DNA of 47,784 bases from an uncultured Eubacteriales bacterium (GTDB lineage Bacteria; Bacillota; Clostridia; Lachnospirales; Lachnospiraceae), in assembly GCA_900315015.1 (NCBI GenBank), contig OMXJ01000020.1:1-47784 (forward strand), in the 5' to 3' direction. Within the stretch, counting starts at the first letter, position 1; the number at the start of each line of letters is the position of its first letter. Of this stretch, positions 17,474-25,521 are shown one piece after another. Below the pieces are notes generated by a model that worked only from the letters and a program-made list of their open reading frames with translations, was not told where the DNA came from and searched no databases. The translations under genes were made by a program, and so were the position numbers.

Positions 17474-17513
17474 TAAAAAAATACACTCTCCATAAATACT
17501 TTATGGAGAGTGT
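17474..17513 (-). terminator. Intrinsic terminator of the sugar ABC transporter operon
   Basis: A 14-bp perfect stem ACACTCTCCATAAA/TTTATGGAGAGTGT with a three-base loop is followed on the minus strand by ATTTTTTT. It lies about 50 bases after the last permease gene. Confidence 0.9.
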
Positions 17514-17562
17514 AAAAGGGAGAAATATGATGAATTTAAGAAGACTGGCAATTTAATCTAAA

Positions 17563-18414
17563 TCAACCCTTAACGCCGCCGAGTGTAACACCACCAACGA
17601 TGTACTTTGAAAGTATAAGATAAATTACAATTACAGGGAAGATTGAGAATGCAATCATCATGTAAACCTGACCCATATCAAACTTAAGGAAGTCTGCACC
17701 TCTTAACTGAGCAATGAGAATAGGAAGTGTCTTCATATTTTCTTTATGAAGAACAAGGGCTGGTGTGAAGTAGTTATTCCAGCTACTAACAAATGTAAAG
17801 ATTGCCTGTACAGCTATTGCTGGCTTCATAAGAGGAACTACAATCTGATTAAAGATTCTAAATTCTCCTGCACCATCAATTCTTGCTGCCTCTATAAGTG
17901 AAAGAGGAAGAACTGAATCCATATACTGCTTCATGTAGAAGAAGGTTACCGGTGCTGCTATTGTTGGAACAATGAGAGGAATATAATTATCCTCAAGTCC
18001 CATCTTCTGAACGAGCTCTATGAAACCAAGTGCTGTAACCTGAGTTGGTATTGTCATGATCATAAGAATGAAGGTAAATACCGCATTCTTGATCTTGAAA
18101 TCATAAGCATGAATTGCAAATGCTGTCATTGTAGAGAAGTATGTTGAAACTACTGCGCTTGAAAGAGCAACAATCAAGCTATTGATCATACCTCTAAATA
18201 TAGGCAATGTACCATTATAAACATTTACCCAGTTTTCCAAGGCATGAGTACTAGGTATTGGTGTAAAGCCCTGGGTAAGTTCACCCTTAGATCTAGTTGC
18301 GTTGATAAAAAGTATATAGAACCAAATGAGGCAAAGGATGGAAATTATTATGAGCACAATATATGCTAATAATCTTCTGGCCTTTATGCCCATTCCTTTT
18401 TCTTTTCTTTCCAT
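17563..18414 (-). CDS. Carbohydrate ABC transporter permease (MalG-type)
   Basis: This 283-residue inner-membrane protein has six predicted helices. The EAA loop reads EAARIDGAGEFRIFNQIVVP, the contact with the ATPase. The N-terminal TM followed by a periplasmic-type loop with STHALENWVNVY fits the CUT1 family, which imports oligosaccharides or glycerol phosphates. The ATPase is not encoded in this operon, so a shared MsmX/UgpC-type ATPase elsewhere is likely. AGGAGG lies about 12 bases before the start. Last gene of the operon. Confidence 0.93.
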   Translation of the reverse strand: MERKEKGMGIKARRLLAYIVLIIISILCLIWFYILFINATRSKGELTQGFTPIPSTHALENWVNVYNGTLPIFRGMINSLIVALSSAVVSTYFSTMTAFAIHAYDFKIKNAVFTFILMIMTIPTQVTALGFIELVQKMGLEDNYIPLIVPTIAAPVTFFYMKQYMDSVLPLSLIEAARIDGAGEFRIFNQIVVPLMKPAIAVQAIFTFVSSWNNYFTPALVLHKENMKTLPILIAQLRGADFLKFDMGQVYMMIAFSIFPVIVIYLILSKYIVGGVTLGGVKG

Positions 18415-18434
18415 AATAAATTATTTCCTCCTCT

Positions 18435-19370
18435 TTACTTATAACTATTGTCCTTTTTCTTACCATTTGATACCTTGTAAACAACTAAGCTAAGAGCACC
18501 TGTAACAAAGAACAGTACTACTGAAAGAGCACCGCCCATGCCCCAGTTCTTACTTACTGAAATATGTCTGTTGAGGTACATGATAAGTGTCATAGCTGAT
18601 CTATTAGGATCGCCTTTACCGTTTGTAAGGACCTGTGGTACATCGAACATCTGAAGACCACCGATAAGAGAAGTCATAAGTACGTATACGAGAATAGGAC
18701 GAAGAAGTGGAAGTGTAATCTTAAAGAATACCTGAGTTGCAGTTGCTCCGTCAACCTCTGCTGCTTCAAAGAGAGCTGGATCAATACCCATCATACCAGC
18801 CATTAAGAGGATTGTTGTATTACCGAACCACATTATGAAGTTCATGAAACCAACAAGGCTTCTTACTGCTACAACATCCTTAAAAAATGCAAATGGCTCA
18901 TCTATTATTTTAAGAGATATAAGAAGACCATTTATAGGGCCACTATCATTTCCTGCAAATAATGTAAAGAAGAGCATTGCAAAAGCTGATGCCATGATGA
19001 GATTTGGCAAATAGATAACTGTCTTGAAGAATCTCTGACACTTAAGCTTGAGGCTTGGATCTGTGAACCATGCACCTAGAAGAAGTGAAAAGAATATCTG
19101 TGGAATGAAACCTATGATCCACATGAGGAGAGTATTGCCAAAATACTTAAGCATGTCACCATTTTTGAAAATATCCACAAAATTCCTAAAACCAACAAAG
19201 TTAGGACCTATCTGGTTAAGACCTGATTTATAATTCTCAAATAAACTGTTATAGAATGTTCTTATAAGTGGAATAAATGAGAATAAAAGATACACTACAA
19301 TGAAAGGTATAAGGAAATAATATCCCCATCTGTTAAATCTAACAATATTACCCTTTTTTTGCTTTTCCAT
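18435..19370 (-). CDS. Carbohydrate ABC transporter permease (MalF-type)
   Basis: This 311-residue membrane protein has six predicted helices and the EAA loop EAAEVDGATATQVFFKITLP. It pairs with the MalG-type permease downstream to form the channel for the sugar carried by the upstream binding protein. A TTG at 19382 is in frame but coincides with the GGAGG, which serves the ATG at 19370 with a 5-base gap, so the shorter form is chosen. Confidence 0.93.
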   Translation of the reverse strand: MEKQKKGNIVRFNRWGYYFLIPFIVVYLLFSFIPLIRTFYNSLFENYKSGLNQIGPNFVGFRNFVDIFKNGDMLKYFGNTLLMWIIGFIPQIFFSLLLGAWFTDPSLKLKCQRFFKTVIYLPNLIMASAFAMLFFTLFAGNDSGPINGLLISLKIIDEPFAFFKDVVAVRSLVGFMNFIMWFGNTTILLMAGMMGIDPALFEAAEVDGATATQVFFKITLPLLRPILVYVLMTSLIGGLQMFDVPQVLTNGKGDPNRSAMTLIMYLNRHISVSKNWGMGGALSVVLFFVTGALSLVVYKVSNGKKKDNSYK

Positions 19371-19471
19371 AATTTCCTCCAAATACTTCTGAACCCTACC
19401 TCGTTTCAGAAACTACAGTGGCCCTTTAAGTAATTAAAAGGCTGCTGTCGCCCCTGAAAGGGCAAAAATAA

Positions 19472-19502
19472 CCACCTGCCCGCCATCATAACAGGCAGGT
19501 GG
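19472..19502 (-). promoter_or_regulatory. Intergenic stem-loop between binding-protein and permease genes
   Basis: Nine-bp GC-rich stem CCACCTGCC/GGCAGGTGG with a 13-base loop, followed on the minus strand by TTATTTTTG. Such hairpins after binding-protein genes commonly act as partial terminators or 3' stabilisers and make binding protein more abundant than permeases. A second weaker inverted repeat, GCCCTTT/AAAGGGC, lies at 19421-19463. Confidence 0.75.
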
Positions 19503-19578
19503 AACTTTAAGTTCGCTTAAAATAGTTTTTCAAGAGTAATTTTAATTACTGCTATTTTAATTCACCTATTCTTACAAA

Positions 19579-21012
19579 TTAGTATGTAAGCTCTGGGTAC
19601 TTCTCTACAACTGCCTTGTAGAAGTTATCTGTAGCCTCTTCAAGAGTTGCCTTTCCATCGAAGTAGTTTGTCATAGCGTTCTGGAACTCTTCGTTACATC
19701 CCTGATCGTATGCTGAAATGTTGCTCATGTCAACCTTCTCAGCACCTGCAGCGAGCATTGCGTATGGGTTCTGTCCGCCAAGGATTTTGCTTGAGAATGA
19801 TGTATCTGCTGCAAGCTCATTAAGAAGTGTTGGGCAGTTTACGCAATCTGAATCCTTCTCAACGATTTCCTTAAGAACAGCCTTGTCTGTTGTCATTGTA
19901 AGCATGATATCCTTTACAAGTGTTGGGTTATCTGTTCCGTTAGCTGCTGCAATCCAAGTTCCGCCCCAATAGAATGACTGTGGTCCAACTGTGTAGCCCC
20001 ATCTGCCTGAATTAGCAATTGAGCCTGCAGTATCAGCTGCCATACAGAAGTTGATAAGCCAAGCTGGTCCAAAGTAAGAGAATACCTTTCCATCTGGATA
20101 GAAACCTGCTGACCACTCATCGCTCCAGAGACCGAATGTTGTTGTCTCGCCTGCATCTACAAGAGCCTTTGAATCTGTAACCCACTGTGAAATGTTTGCA
20201 TCGATTGTAATCTTTCCATCAGTTACCCATGGTCCTGATACGTTATTTGAATATACACGGTATGTATCGTTAACTGTTGAAACTACCTTGTAGCCAGCAT
20301 CCTTAAGCTTAGCTGCTGTTGTGTTAAATGTAGCCCAATCCTTTACGAATTCCTGAACTGCATCTGGATCTTCTGTTCCGAGAACCTCTGCTGCTGCATC
20401 ACGGTTATAAATAAGACCAGCTGAGCAAGCCTGCCATGAAAGACCCTTTAACTTTCCATCTGAACTTGTAACGATATCCTTTGTGTACTGATACTGATCT
20501 GCGATATCTGCATCTGCAATGCCAAGATCTGCAACTGGCATTGATACATCGTTATTAACATACTTAAGAGCATAGTCTGCTTCCATAAGGAAGATATCTA
20601 CCTTATCATCAGCTGCAGCATCAGCATTTCCTGGAAGAATCTCATCAAGATGATTCTGATAAGCGTTATTATCAGTTGGTGTGATTGTCCATACTACATC
20701 AACATCACCGATCTTACCATGAGTAGCATCTACTTCTGTGTATCCTGGATAATGATCTGTAACTCTTGACTTGAACTCTTCGTTCCAGCACTGGATGTTA
20801 AGAACTGAACCTTCGCCTTCACCAGATGGTGTAGCTGCTGCTGTTGTTGTTGAATCTGTTCCAGCGTCTGTTCCAGCATCTGTTGCTTTTGTTGTTGCTG
20901 CTGTTGTTGCTGCTGTTGTTGAATCCTGTGTCTTGTCTCCGCATCCTGCGAAGCTTGCTGCTGCCATAGCAACTGTAAGTGACAGTGCCATAAATCTGTT
21001 GAACTTTCTCAT
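19579..21012 (-). CDS. Sugar ABC transporter substrate-binding lipoprotein
   Basis: This 477-residue protein has a lipoprotein signal ending in SFAGC (Cys24) and then a Thr/Ala/Asp-rich tether up to about residue 65, followed by a family 1 (MalE-like) solute-binding fold. WNEEF near the start of the mature domain and PDGKVFSYFGPAWL are of the type seen in CUT1 proteins. The sugar cannot be deduced. It follows the regulator gene after 16 bases and precedes two permeases, so the four genes form one regulated import operon. RBS AGGAGG. Confidence 0.93.
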   Translation of the reverse strand: MRKFNRFMALSLTVAMAAASFAGCGDKTQDSTTAATTAATTKATDAGTDAGTDSTTTAAATPSGEGEGSVLNIQCWNEEFKSRVTDHYPGYTEVDATHGKIGDVDVVWTITPTDNNAYQNHLDEILPGNADAAADDKVDIFLMEADYALKYVNNDVSMPVADLGIADADIADQYQYTKDIVTSSDGKLKGLSWQACSAGLIYNRDAAAEVLGTEDPDAVQEFVKDWATFNTTAAKLKDAGYKVVSTVNDTYRVYSNNVSGPWVTDGKITIDANISQWVTDSKALVDAGETTTFGLWSDEWSAGFYPDGKVFSYFGPAWLINFCMAADTAGSIANSGRWGYTVGPQSFYWGGTWIAAANGTDNPTLVKDIMLTMTTDKAVLKEIVEKDSDCVNCPTLLNELAADTSFSSKILGGQNPYAMLAAGAEKVDMSNISAYDQGCNEEFQNAMTNYFDGKATLEEATDNFYKAVVEKYPELTY

Positions 21013-21028
21013 AAATTCAATTCCTCCT

Positions 21029-22042
21029 TTAAAATTTAAGTCGGCTTACCGACTTTCCTATGAGAACATGCCCTTGTATGATTTCTCTCGAAAGAGATGT
21101 AGTTTTGGGCTTCTCGATTAAACGAATAAGATTTGCTGCGGCCGTCTTTCCTAATTTGGAAGTATCCTGCTCGACAGTAGTGAGCGATGGTTCCATGACC
21201 TTCGAATAACTAATGCCATCGTAGCCGACCACAGAGATATCCTCTGGGATTCTTAATCCCCTTGCTTTTATTTCATTTATACCACCGATGGCTGCAAAGT
21301 CATCCGGATATAAGATGCAGGTAGGTGGATCCTTTAAATCTAAAAGCTTTGCAGTGCAATCTTTAGATTTGTCTGGATTTCTATAACTGCTTTGAAGAAC
21401 GTATTCATCTGGTACTACGACACCAAGCTCATCGATTGTTCGATAAAAGCCTGTCAGACGGTCTCGGGTTACCGATGTTTCGTCTCCGTAAATAAAAGCA
21501 ATCTTCCTGTGACCCATGTCATAAACATATTTCACAAGCTCGCTAATACCTCTGCCATTGTCAGAACTAACTGACATAGCATTGTCAAAGACATGATCGA
21601 TAGTAACAACCGGTAGTTCTGACTTTATCAGTTCTGCTACTTCCGGAAGGTTATAATCGATGCAGACCATTACGACACCATCTACACCACGATATCTGCA
21701 GTGCTCCAAATATGTAACCTGCCGCCCGCCGATCTTATTATATATGAACGTAATGTCATATCCTCTGGATTCAGCCTCTTGCTTTATAGCTTGTAGGAGC
21801 TGAGCATAATACTCGTTGGTAAAACCGTTTCCGGCTGCATCCTCGAAGAGAATGCCTATGTTGTAGGAACGGTTTGTCTTAAGGGCGATTGCTGCAGCAT
21901 TTGGGAAATAACCCATTTCCTGAGCCGTGTCCTTAATTAATTTCCGCTTTGATTCACTGATGTCGCTGTACCCATTAAGTGCCTTGCTGACTGTAGCTAC
22001 CGAAACATGGCACCTAGCAGCAATGTCTTTAACAGATACCAT
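21029..22042 (-). CDS. LacI-family transcriptional regulator
   Basis: This 337-residue protein opens with the helix-turn-helix VSVKDIAARCHVSVATVSKA plus hinge helix (AAIALKTNRSYNIGIL) and continues with a periplasmic-binding-protein-like sugar sensor domain ending VVGYDGISYSKVMEPSLTTV. The ATG at 22042 is preceded by GGAGG with a 9-base gap; an in-frame start 90 bases upstream would lie over the promoter and is rejected. It is the first gene of the sugar-import operon, so the regulator is made from the unit it controls. A likely operator overlaps its own transcription start. Confidence 0.95.
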   Translation of the reverse strand: MVSVKDIAARCHVSVATVSKALNGYSDISESKRKLIKDTAQEMGYFPNAAAIALKTNRSYNIGILFEDAAGNGFTNEYYAQLLQAIKQEAESRGYDITFIYNKIGGRQVTYLEHCRYRGVDGVVMVCIDYNLPEVAELIKSELPVVTIDHVFDNAMSVSSDNGRGISELVKYVYDMGHRKIAFIYGDETSVTRDRLTGFYRTIDELGVVVPDEYVLQSSYRNPDKSKDCTAKLLDLKDPPTCILYPDDFAAIGGINEIKARGLRIPEDISVVGYDGISYSKVMEPSLTTVEQDTSKLGKTAAANLIRLIEKPKTTSLSREIIQGHVLIGKSVSRLKF

Positions 22043-22082
22043 AAATGCTTGCCTCCAACATTTAAAATCACCGCTTAACGTA

Positions 22083-22097
22083 CTTAATCGTTTTCGC
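22083..22097 (-). promoter_or_regulatory. LacI-type operator at the transcription start
   Basis: Minus strand GCGAAAACGATTAAG contains the central CG and flanking A/T runs usual for LacI-family sites. It begins just downstream of the -10 box, where a bound repressor would block initiation. Confidence 0.5.
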
Positions 22098-22103
22098 ATT
22101 TTC

Positions 22104-22132
22104 ATCATACTACATTTTATACAAAAAATCAA
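22104..22132 (-). promoter_or_regulatory. Promoter of the LacI/sugar ABC operon
   Basis: Minus strand TTGATT (22127-22132), 17 bases, TATGAT (22104-22109), 62 bases before the LacI start codon. Confidence 0.75.
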
Positions 22133-22326
22133 GTACTTTTTTAAAATATTTTAGAGAATTTTCGACAAACCGCTTGCAAAAAAAGGAAATCATAAAAAAA
22201 AACTATTAACAAAGCCTTTATTTTGGGCATTTTTGAGCATATTTTTTTTATTACTGCACGATTTTTAGTAAACCGTTTTCGTAGCACATAACTTAAAATA
22301 TCACTAAAATATTACTATTTCGCATA

Positions 22327-22340
22327 TGTAAGCGTTTACA
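22327..22340. promoter_or_regulatory. cre-like site (CcpA or LacI-family operator)
   Basis: TGTAAGCGTTTACA matches the catabolite-response consensus TGWAANCGNTNWCA at all fixed positions. It lies about 220 bases upstream of the operon promoter. Two weaker CG-centred sites, at 22166-22180 (CAAACCGCTTGCAAA) and 22268-22284 (AAACCGTTTTCG core), lie between. The remainder of 22133-22640 is AT-rich and holds no gene that can be supported. Confidence 0.6.
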
Positions 22341-22639
22341 AAAATTTTGTAATTTAGACATACTTATTTTTCATCTTCCCTTGAAACCCGCTATTTTACT
22401 GGGTTTTAATTATTCATTTTTTTCTGTAAAAACTTCTATTATTTCATTTATTTTGAGATTTTACTCCTTCCCGGATTTATTAATATGTATCTTATTTTAC
22501 TAAATCGGTTTCTTTTTTTACATTTATTGTTATTCTATCTTTCTCCTATTTCCTATTTTCCCCAGCTTCTTCTCATAGTCTTCCGTTCATTTGGTAATTT
22601 TTTACGAAAATCCACTATACTCATTACTCCTTTAATCGT

Positions 22640-22803
22640 AGCCTAGCCTTAAATGTGATTTCTGTTCGCCGGACCAGAGATTTGCTTACAGCTTCCTTCA
22701 GATTCCACCTCACGATGGACACCCTTGCTGTTCATCTATACACTTCCCACTATCTGGGTGTGTTCGGGACTTTCACCCGTAAGAGCGCGTCATGGCGCGC
22801 AAA
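22640..22803 (-). mobile_element. Group IIC intron remnant (5' part of domain I)
   Basis: Read on the minus strand from about 22803, the sequence has the order expected for the 5' end of a bacterial class C group II intron: GCGCGCCATGACGCGC near the 5' end, GGGTGAAAGTCCCG (22766-22778 core), GCAAGGGTGTCC, GGTGGAATCTGAAGGAAGC (22691-22728 block), GGTCCGGCGAACAGAA (22658-22675) and AAGGCTAGG. After about 22640 the similarity stops; there is no reverse transcriptase gene and no domain V or VI, so the copy is dead. It sits right after the T run of the terminator at 22809-22835, which is the usual target of class C introns. Confidence 0.8.
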
Positions 22804-22835
22804 CCAAAAAGAGACAGAGCACTTTGCTCTGTCTC
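22804..22835 (-). terminator. Intrinsic terminator of the trigger-factor-like gene
   Basis: A 12-bp perfect stem AGAGACAGAGCA/TGCTCTGTCTCT with a three-base loop is followed on the minus strand by five T. It lies about 20 bases after the stop codon at 22857. Confidence 0.92.
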
Positions 22836-22856
22836 TCGATACTGAAACCTCAGAAA

Positions 22857-24050
22857 TTATTCACTTACTGTTGAAGCTGCTGCTTCTGTAGCAACAGCAC
22901 TGCTTATAATTAAATTATAAGCTTTGTCATATACAAGAGCGTCCTGAACACTTTCCTTACCAACTGTGTTCTCGAATTCTGCTGTGTCTTCATAGCCATA
23001 CTGAGCTGCATATTCTGCAAGTCCAGTTGCATACTCTTCATCTGAAACAGTAAGATTTTCCGTCTCGATAATCTTCTTTAAAACAAGATTCTGCTTTACT
23101 ACAAAATCTCCTTGAGTTTTAGCCTGCTCCTTGAAGGTTGCCTCATCCGTTCCCATGAAATACATAAGGAAGGTAGCAAAATCAATACCATAAGATTCAG
23201 CCATGCTCTCATAGTAAGATGTCATTTCAGCAACATAAGACTCAATATCTGCATCTGAGAGATTTGTAAAAGTTGATCCGTCTATTACATTCTGAAGCAC
23301 TGCCTGCTCCCAATTTGTTGCAGCTGTTTCCTCTTTTTCAGCAAGCATTTCTTCCTTTCTTGCTGCCTTATACTCTTCTACTGTAGAATATTCAGAATTC
23401 TCCTGAACATACTCATCATTTAATTCTGGAGTAACTTCCTTCTCAATTTTATTAAGAGTGACTGCAAAAACTGCTTCTTTACCTGAAAGATCTTCATTAT
23501 TCACGTATGGATCAGGGAAAGTAACAACTACATCCTTTTTCTCCCCTACCTTCATTCCTATTATGCCTTCTGCAAAGCCATCTATAAATGTGCTATTTGC
23601 TATGTCAAGATCATATCCTGAATCTGCTCCACCTTCAAACTCTTCCCCGTCAATGCTTCCCACATAATCAATATTTACAACGTCATCATTCTGAACGGTA
23701 TCATGATCAGTAACCTCTTCATAATATGTACTATTTTCAATTTCATTCTGAATGTCAGTTGCAACCTCTTCGTCAGTAACCTCAACCTTTTCCTTTGCTA
23801 CTTCAACTCCAAGGTATTTTCCAAGAGTTACTTCACCCTTAGGATCAAGGTATGAACCTGCTGATGCTAAGTCAGTACCATCTTGTGTAGCTGTAGGATC
23901 TGTTGCACTTTCGTCTGTCGATGTTGCCTGGGTTGTTGCCTCTGTTGTTGCCTGAGTAGTTGTTTCTGCACTCTTTGATGAGCAGCCTGTAAACGCAATT
24001 GATGCTACAGTTGCTCCTGTAAGTAGCATTGTCACGAGTTTCTTTTTCAT
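22857..24050 (-). CDS. Secreted trigger-factor-like peptidyl-prolyl isomerase lipoprotein
   Basis: This 397-residue protein has a lipoprotein signal with FTGC (Cys23) and a Thr/Ala/Gln-rich tether to about residue 65. An FKBP-type domain (about 105-200: VVNIDYVGSIDGEEFEGG, FIDGFAEGIIGMKVGEKKDV) is followed by an all-helical trigger-factor C-type domain. The ribosome-binding N-domain of true trigger factor is missing. It probably folds exported proteins at the outer membrane face, as PrsA does in Bacillus. It lies 41 bases after telA and ends in a strong terminator. Confidence 0.92.
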   Translation of the reverse strand: MKKKLVTMLLTGATVASIAFTGCSSKSAETTTQATTEATTQATSTDESATDPTATQDGTDLASAGSYLDPKGEVTLGKYLGVEVAKEKVEVTDEEVATDIQNEIENSTYYEEVTDHDTVQNDDVVNIDYVGSIDGEEFEGGADSGYDLDIANSTFIDGFAEGIIGMKVGEKKDVVVTFPDPYVNNEDLSGKEAVFAVTLNKIEKEVTPELNDEYVQENSEYSTVEEYKAARKEEMLAEKEETAATNWEQAVLQNVIDGSTFTNLSDADIESYVAEMTSYYESMAESYGIDFATFLMYFMGTDEATFKEQAKTQGDFVVKQNLVLKKIIETENLTVSDEEYATGLAEYAAQYGYEDTAEFENTVGKESVQDALVYDKAYNLIISSAVATEAAASTVSE

Positions 24051-24091
24051 TTCTTTGATTTCCTTTCGTTTCTTCCTTAAAACAGATTAAT

Positions 24092-25345
24092 TTAGTCTGC
24101 CTTCACCTCAAGAAGCTTCTTCTTTAGAGTTGTCTCCATCTTACCAAGCTCTGCCTCTGCCTGCTGACGCTTTGCACGACCCTCTGTCTGTATCTTGATA
24201 ACCTCATCAATAGTAGAGATAAGATTCTCATTTGTCTTCTTAAGAGTCTCGATATCTACAATGCCTCTCTCTGTCTCCTTAGCGGTCTCGATTGTAGCCA
24301 TCTTGAGCTTTTCTGAATTCTTCTTAAGAAGCTCATTTGTCATATCTGTAACTTCACGCTCTGCCTTTGCCGCCTGTGCCTGATGCTCTACACCAAGTGT
24401 AAGTACCATCTGCTGCTTCCAGAGTGGAATTGTATTTACGATAGTCGACTGGATCTTTTCAGCCATTACCTGATCATTTGACTGAATCATACGGATCTGA
24501 GGTGCTGTCTGGATTGCGATCATTCTAGTAAGCATAAGGTCATTGACCTTCTTCTCAAAACGAGTGATCATAGCTGACATATCATTTGCCTTCTGAGCAT
24601 CCTCTGCTGAACCTGACTCCTGAGCCTTCTTCTGAAGTTCTGGAAGATCTACAGTCTTCATATGCTGTATTTTCTTCTTTCCAGCAAGAATGTACATTGA
24701 AAGCTCCTTGTAGTATGTCTGGTTAAGAGCATACATCTGATCAAGCATTGCTACATCCTTAAGAAGAGTAATCTGATGCTTGTCAAGTGACTTAACTATC
24801 TTATCAACATTTACCTCTACCTTATCATATCTAGCCTTTATTTCAGTGAGAGAATTTGCCTTCTTCTTAAAGAAGCCGAAGAGTCCGCTGCCTTTTTCAT
24901 CTTCAATATCAAAGCCCTTGATTTCTGTTACAAGACCTGAGAGAAGGCCACCTACTTCACCTAAATCCTTTGATCTAACATTCTCAAGAGTCTTTTCTGA
25001 GAAGTCTGCCATCTTCTTCTGAGGACCTGCGCCATACTGTATAATGGCATTTGTATTATTAATATCTATCTTCTTTGAGAATTCTTCTACCTGAGCAATT
25101 TCTTCCTTGCTGAGAGCACCTTCAAGCTCCTTCATTAAATGATCTGCATCATCTTTTGTTGCTGCTTCTGGATCCTTCTGCTCTGTTTCTCCAAGTGTAA
25201 GGCCAATCTGCTGAACTGCTGCAGCTGCTATAGGTGCTGCTGCCTCTGACTGTGCCTCTGGCTCAGTGCCAAATTCAAGTGAAATGCCACTTGATGCCTG
25301 AGTCTCGCTTGCTGCTGCCATTGCCTGATTATTCTCTTCTGCCAT
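24092..25345 (-). CDS. TelA-family protein (toxic anion resistance / YaaN-like)
   Basis: This 417-residue soluble protein is almost wholly helical. After an Ala/Glu/Gln-rich N-terminus (about 1-75) it has the TelA core with MLDQMYALNQTYYKELSMYI, SAMITRFEKKVNDLMLTRMI, TAPQIRMIQSNDQVMAEKIQ and IPLWKQQMVLTLG blocks. The family was named for tellurite resistance but its general role is linked to envelope stress. In Bacillus subtilis the homologue yaaN lies next to xpaC, and the same pairing is found here. GGAG lies 7 bases before the ATG at 25345; an upstream in-frame ATG at 25423 lacks an RBS. Confidence 0.92.
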   Translation of the reverse strand: MAEENNQAMAAASETQASSGISLEFGTEPEAQSEAAAPIAAAAVQQIGLTLGETEQKDPEAATKDDADHLMKELEGALSKEEIAQVEEFSKKIDINNTNAIIQYGAGPQKKMADFSEKTLENVRSKDLGEVGGLLSGLVTEIKGFDIEDEKGSGLFGFFKKKANSLTEIKARYDKVEVNVDKIVKSLDKHQITLLKDVAMLDQMYALNQTYYKELSMYILAGKKKIQHMKTVDLPELQKKAQESGSAEDAQKANDMSAMITRFEKKVNDLMLTRMIAIQTAPQIRMIQSNDQVMAEKIQSTIVNTIPLWKQQMVLTLGVEHQAQAAKAEREVTDMTNELLKKNSEKLKMATIETAKETERGIVDIETLKKTNENLISTIDEVIKIQTEGRAKRQQAEAELGKMETTLKKKLLEVKAD

Positions 25346-25521
25346 TTTCTCACTCCATTCCGAAGCCCCATTAGCTTCTTTAAAAAATATTTTTAAACTC
25401 CAACGAAGCTGCCTGTTATCCATTGTCTATCTTAGACTACAGCCACCATTCATATATGTAAAGGGCAAAGCACTTTGCCATTTTACCATAAATTTGTGAT
25501 AAATATGTGTCTTTTTAGATA

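Noticed and set aside
22655-22891. Plus-strand frame of 78 codons rich in F, H and R near the intron remnant
   Set aside because: It is the reverse strand of the group IIC intron domain I and runs over the terminator and the end of the isomerase gene; similar frames in databases are antisense artefacts of the same RNA.
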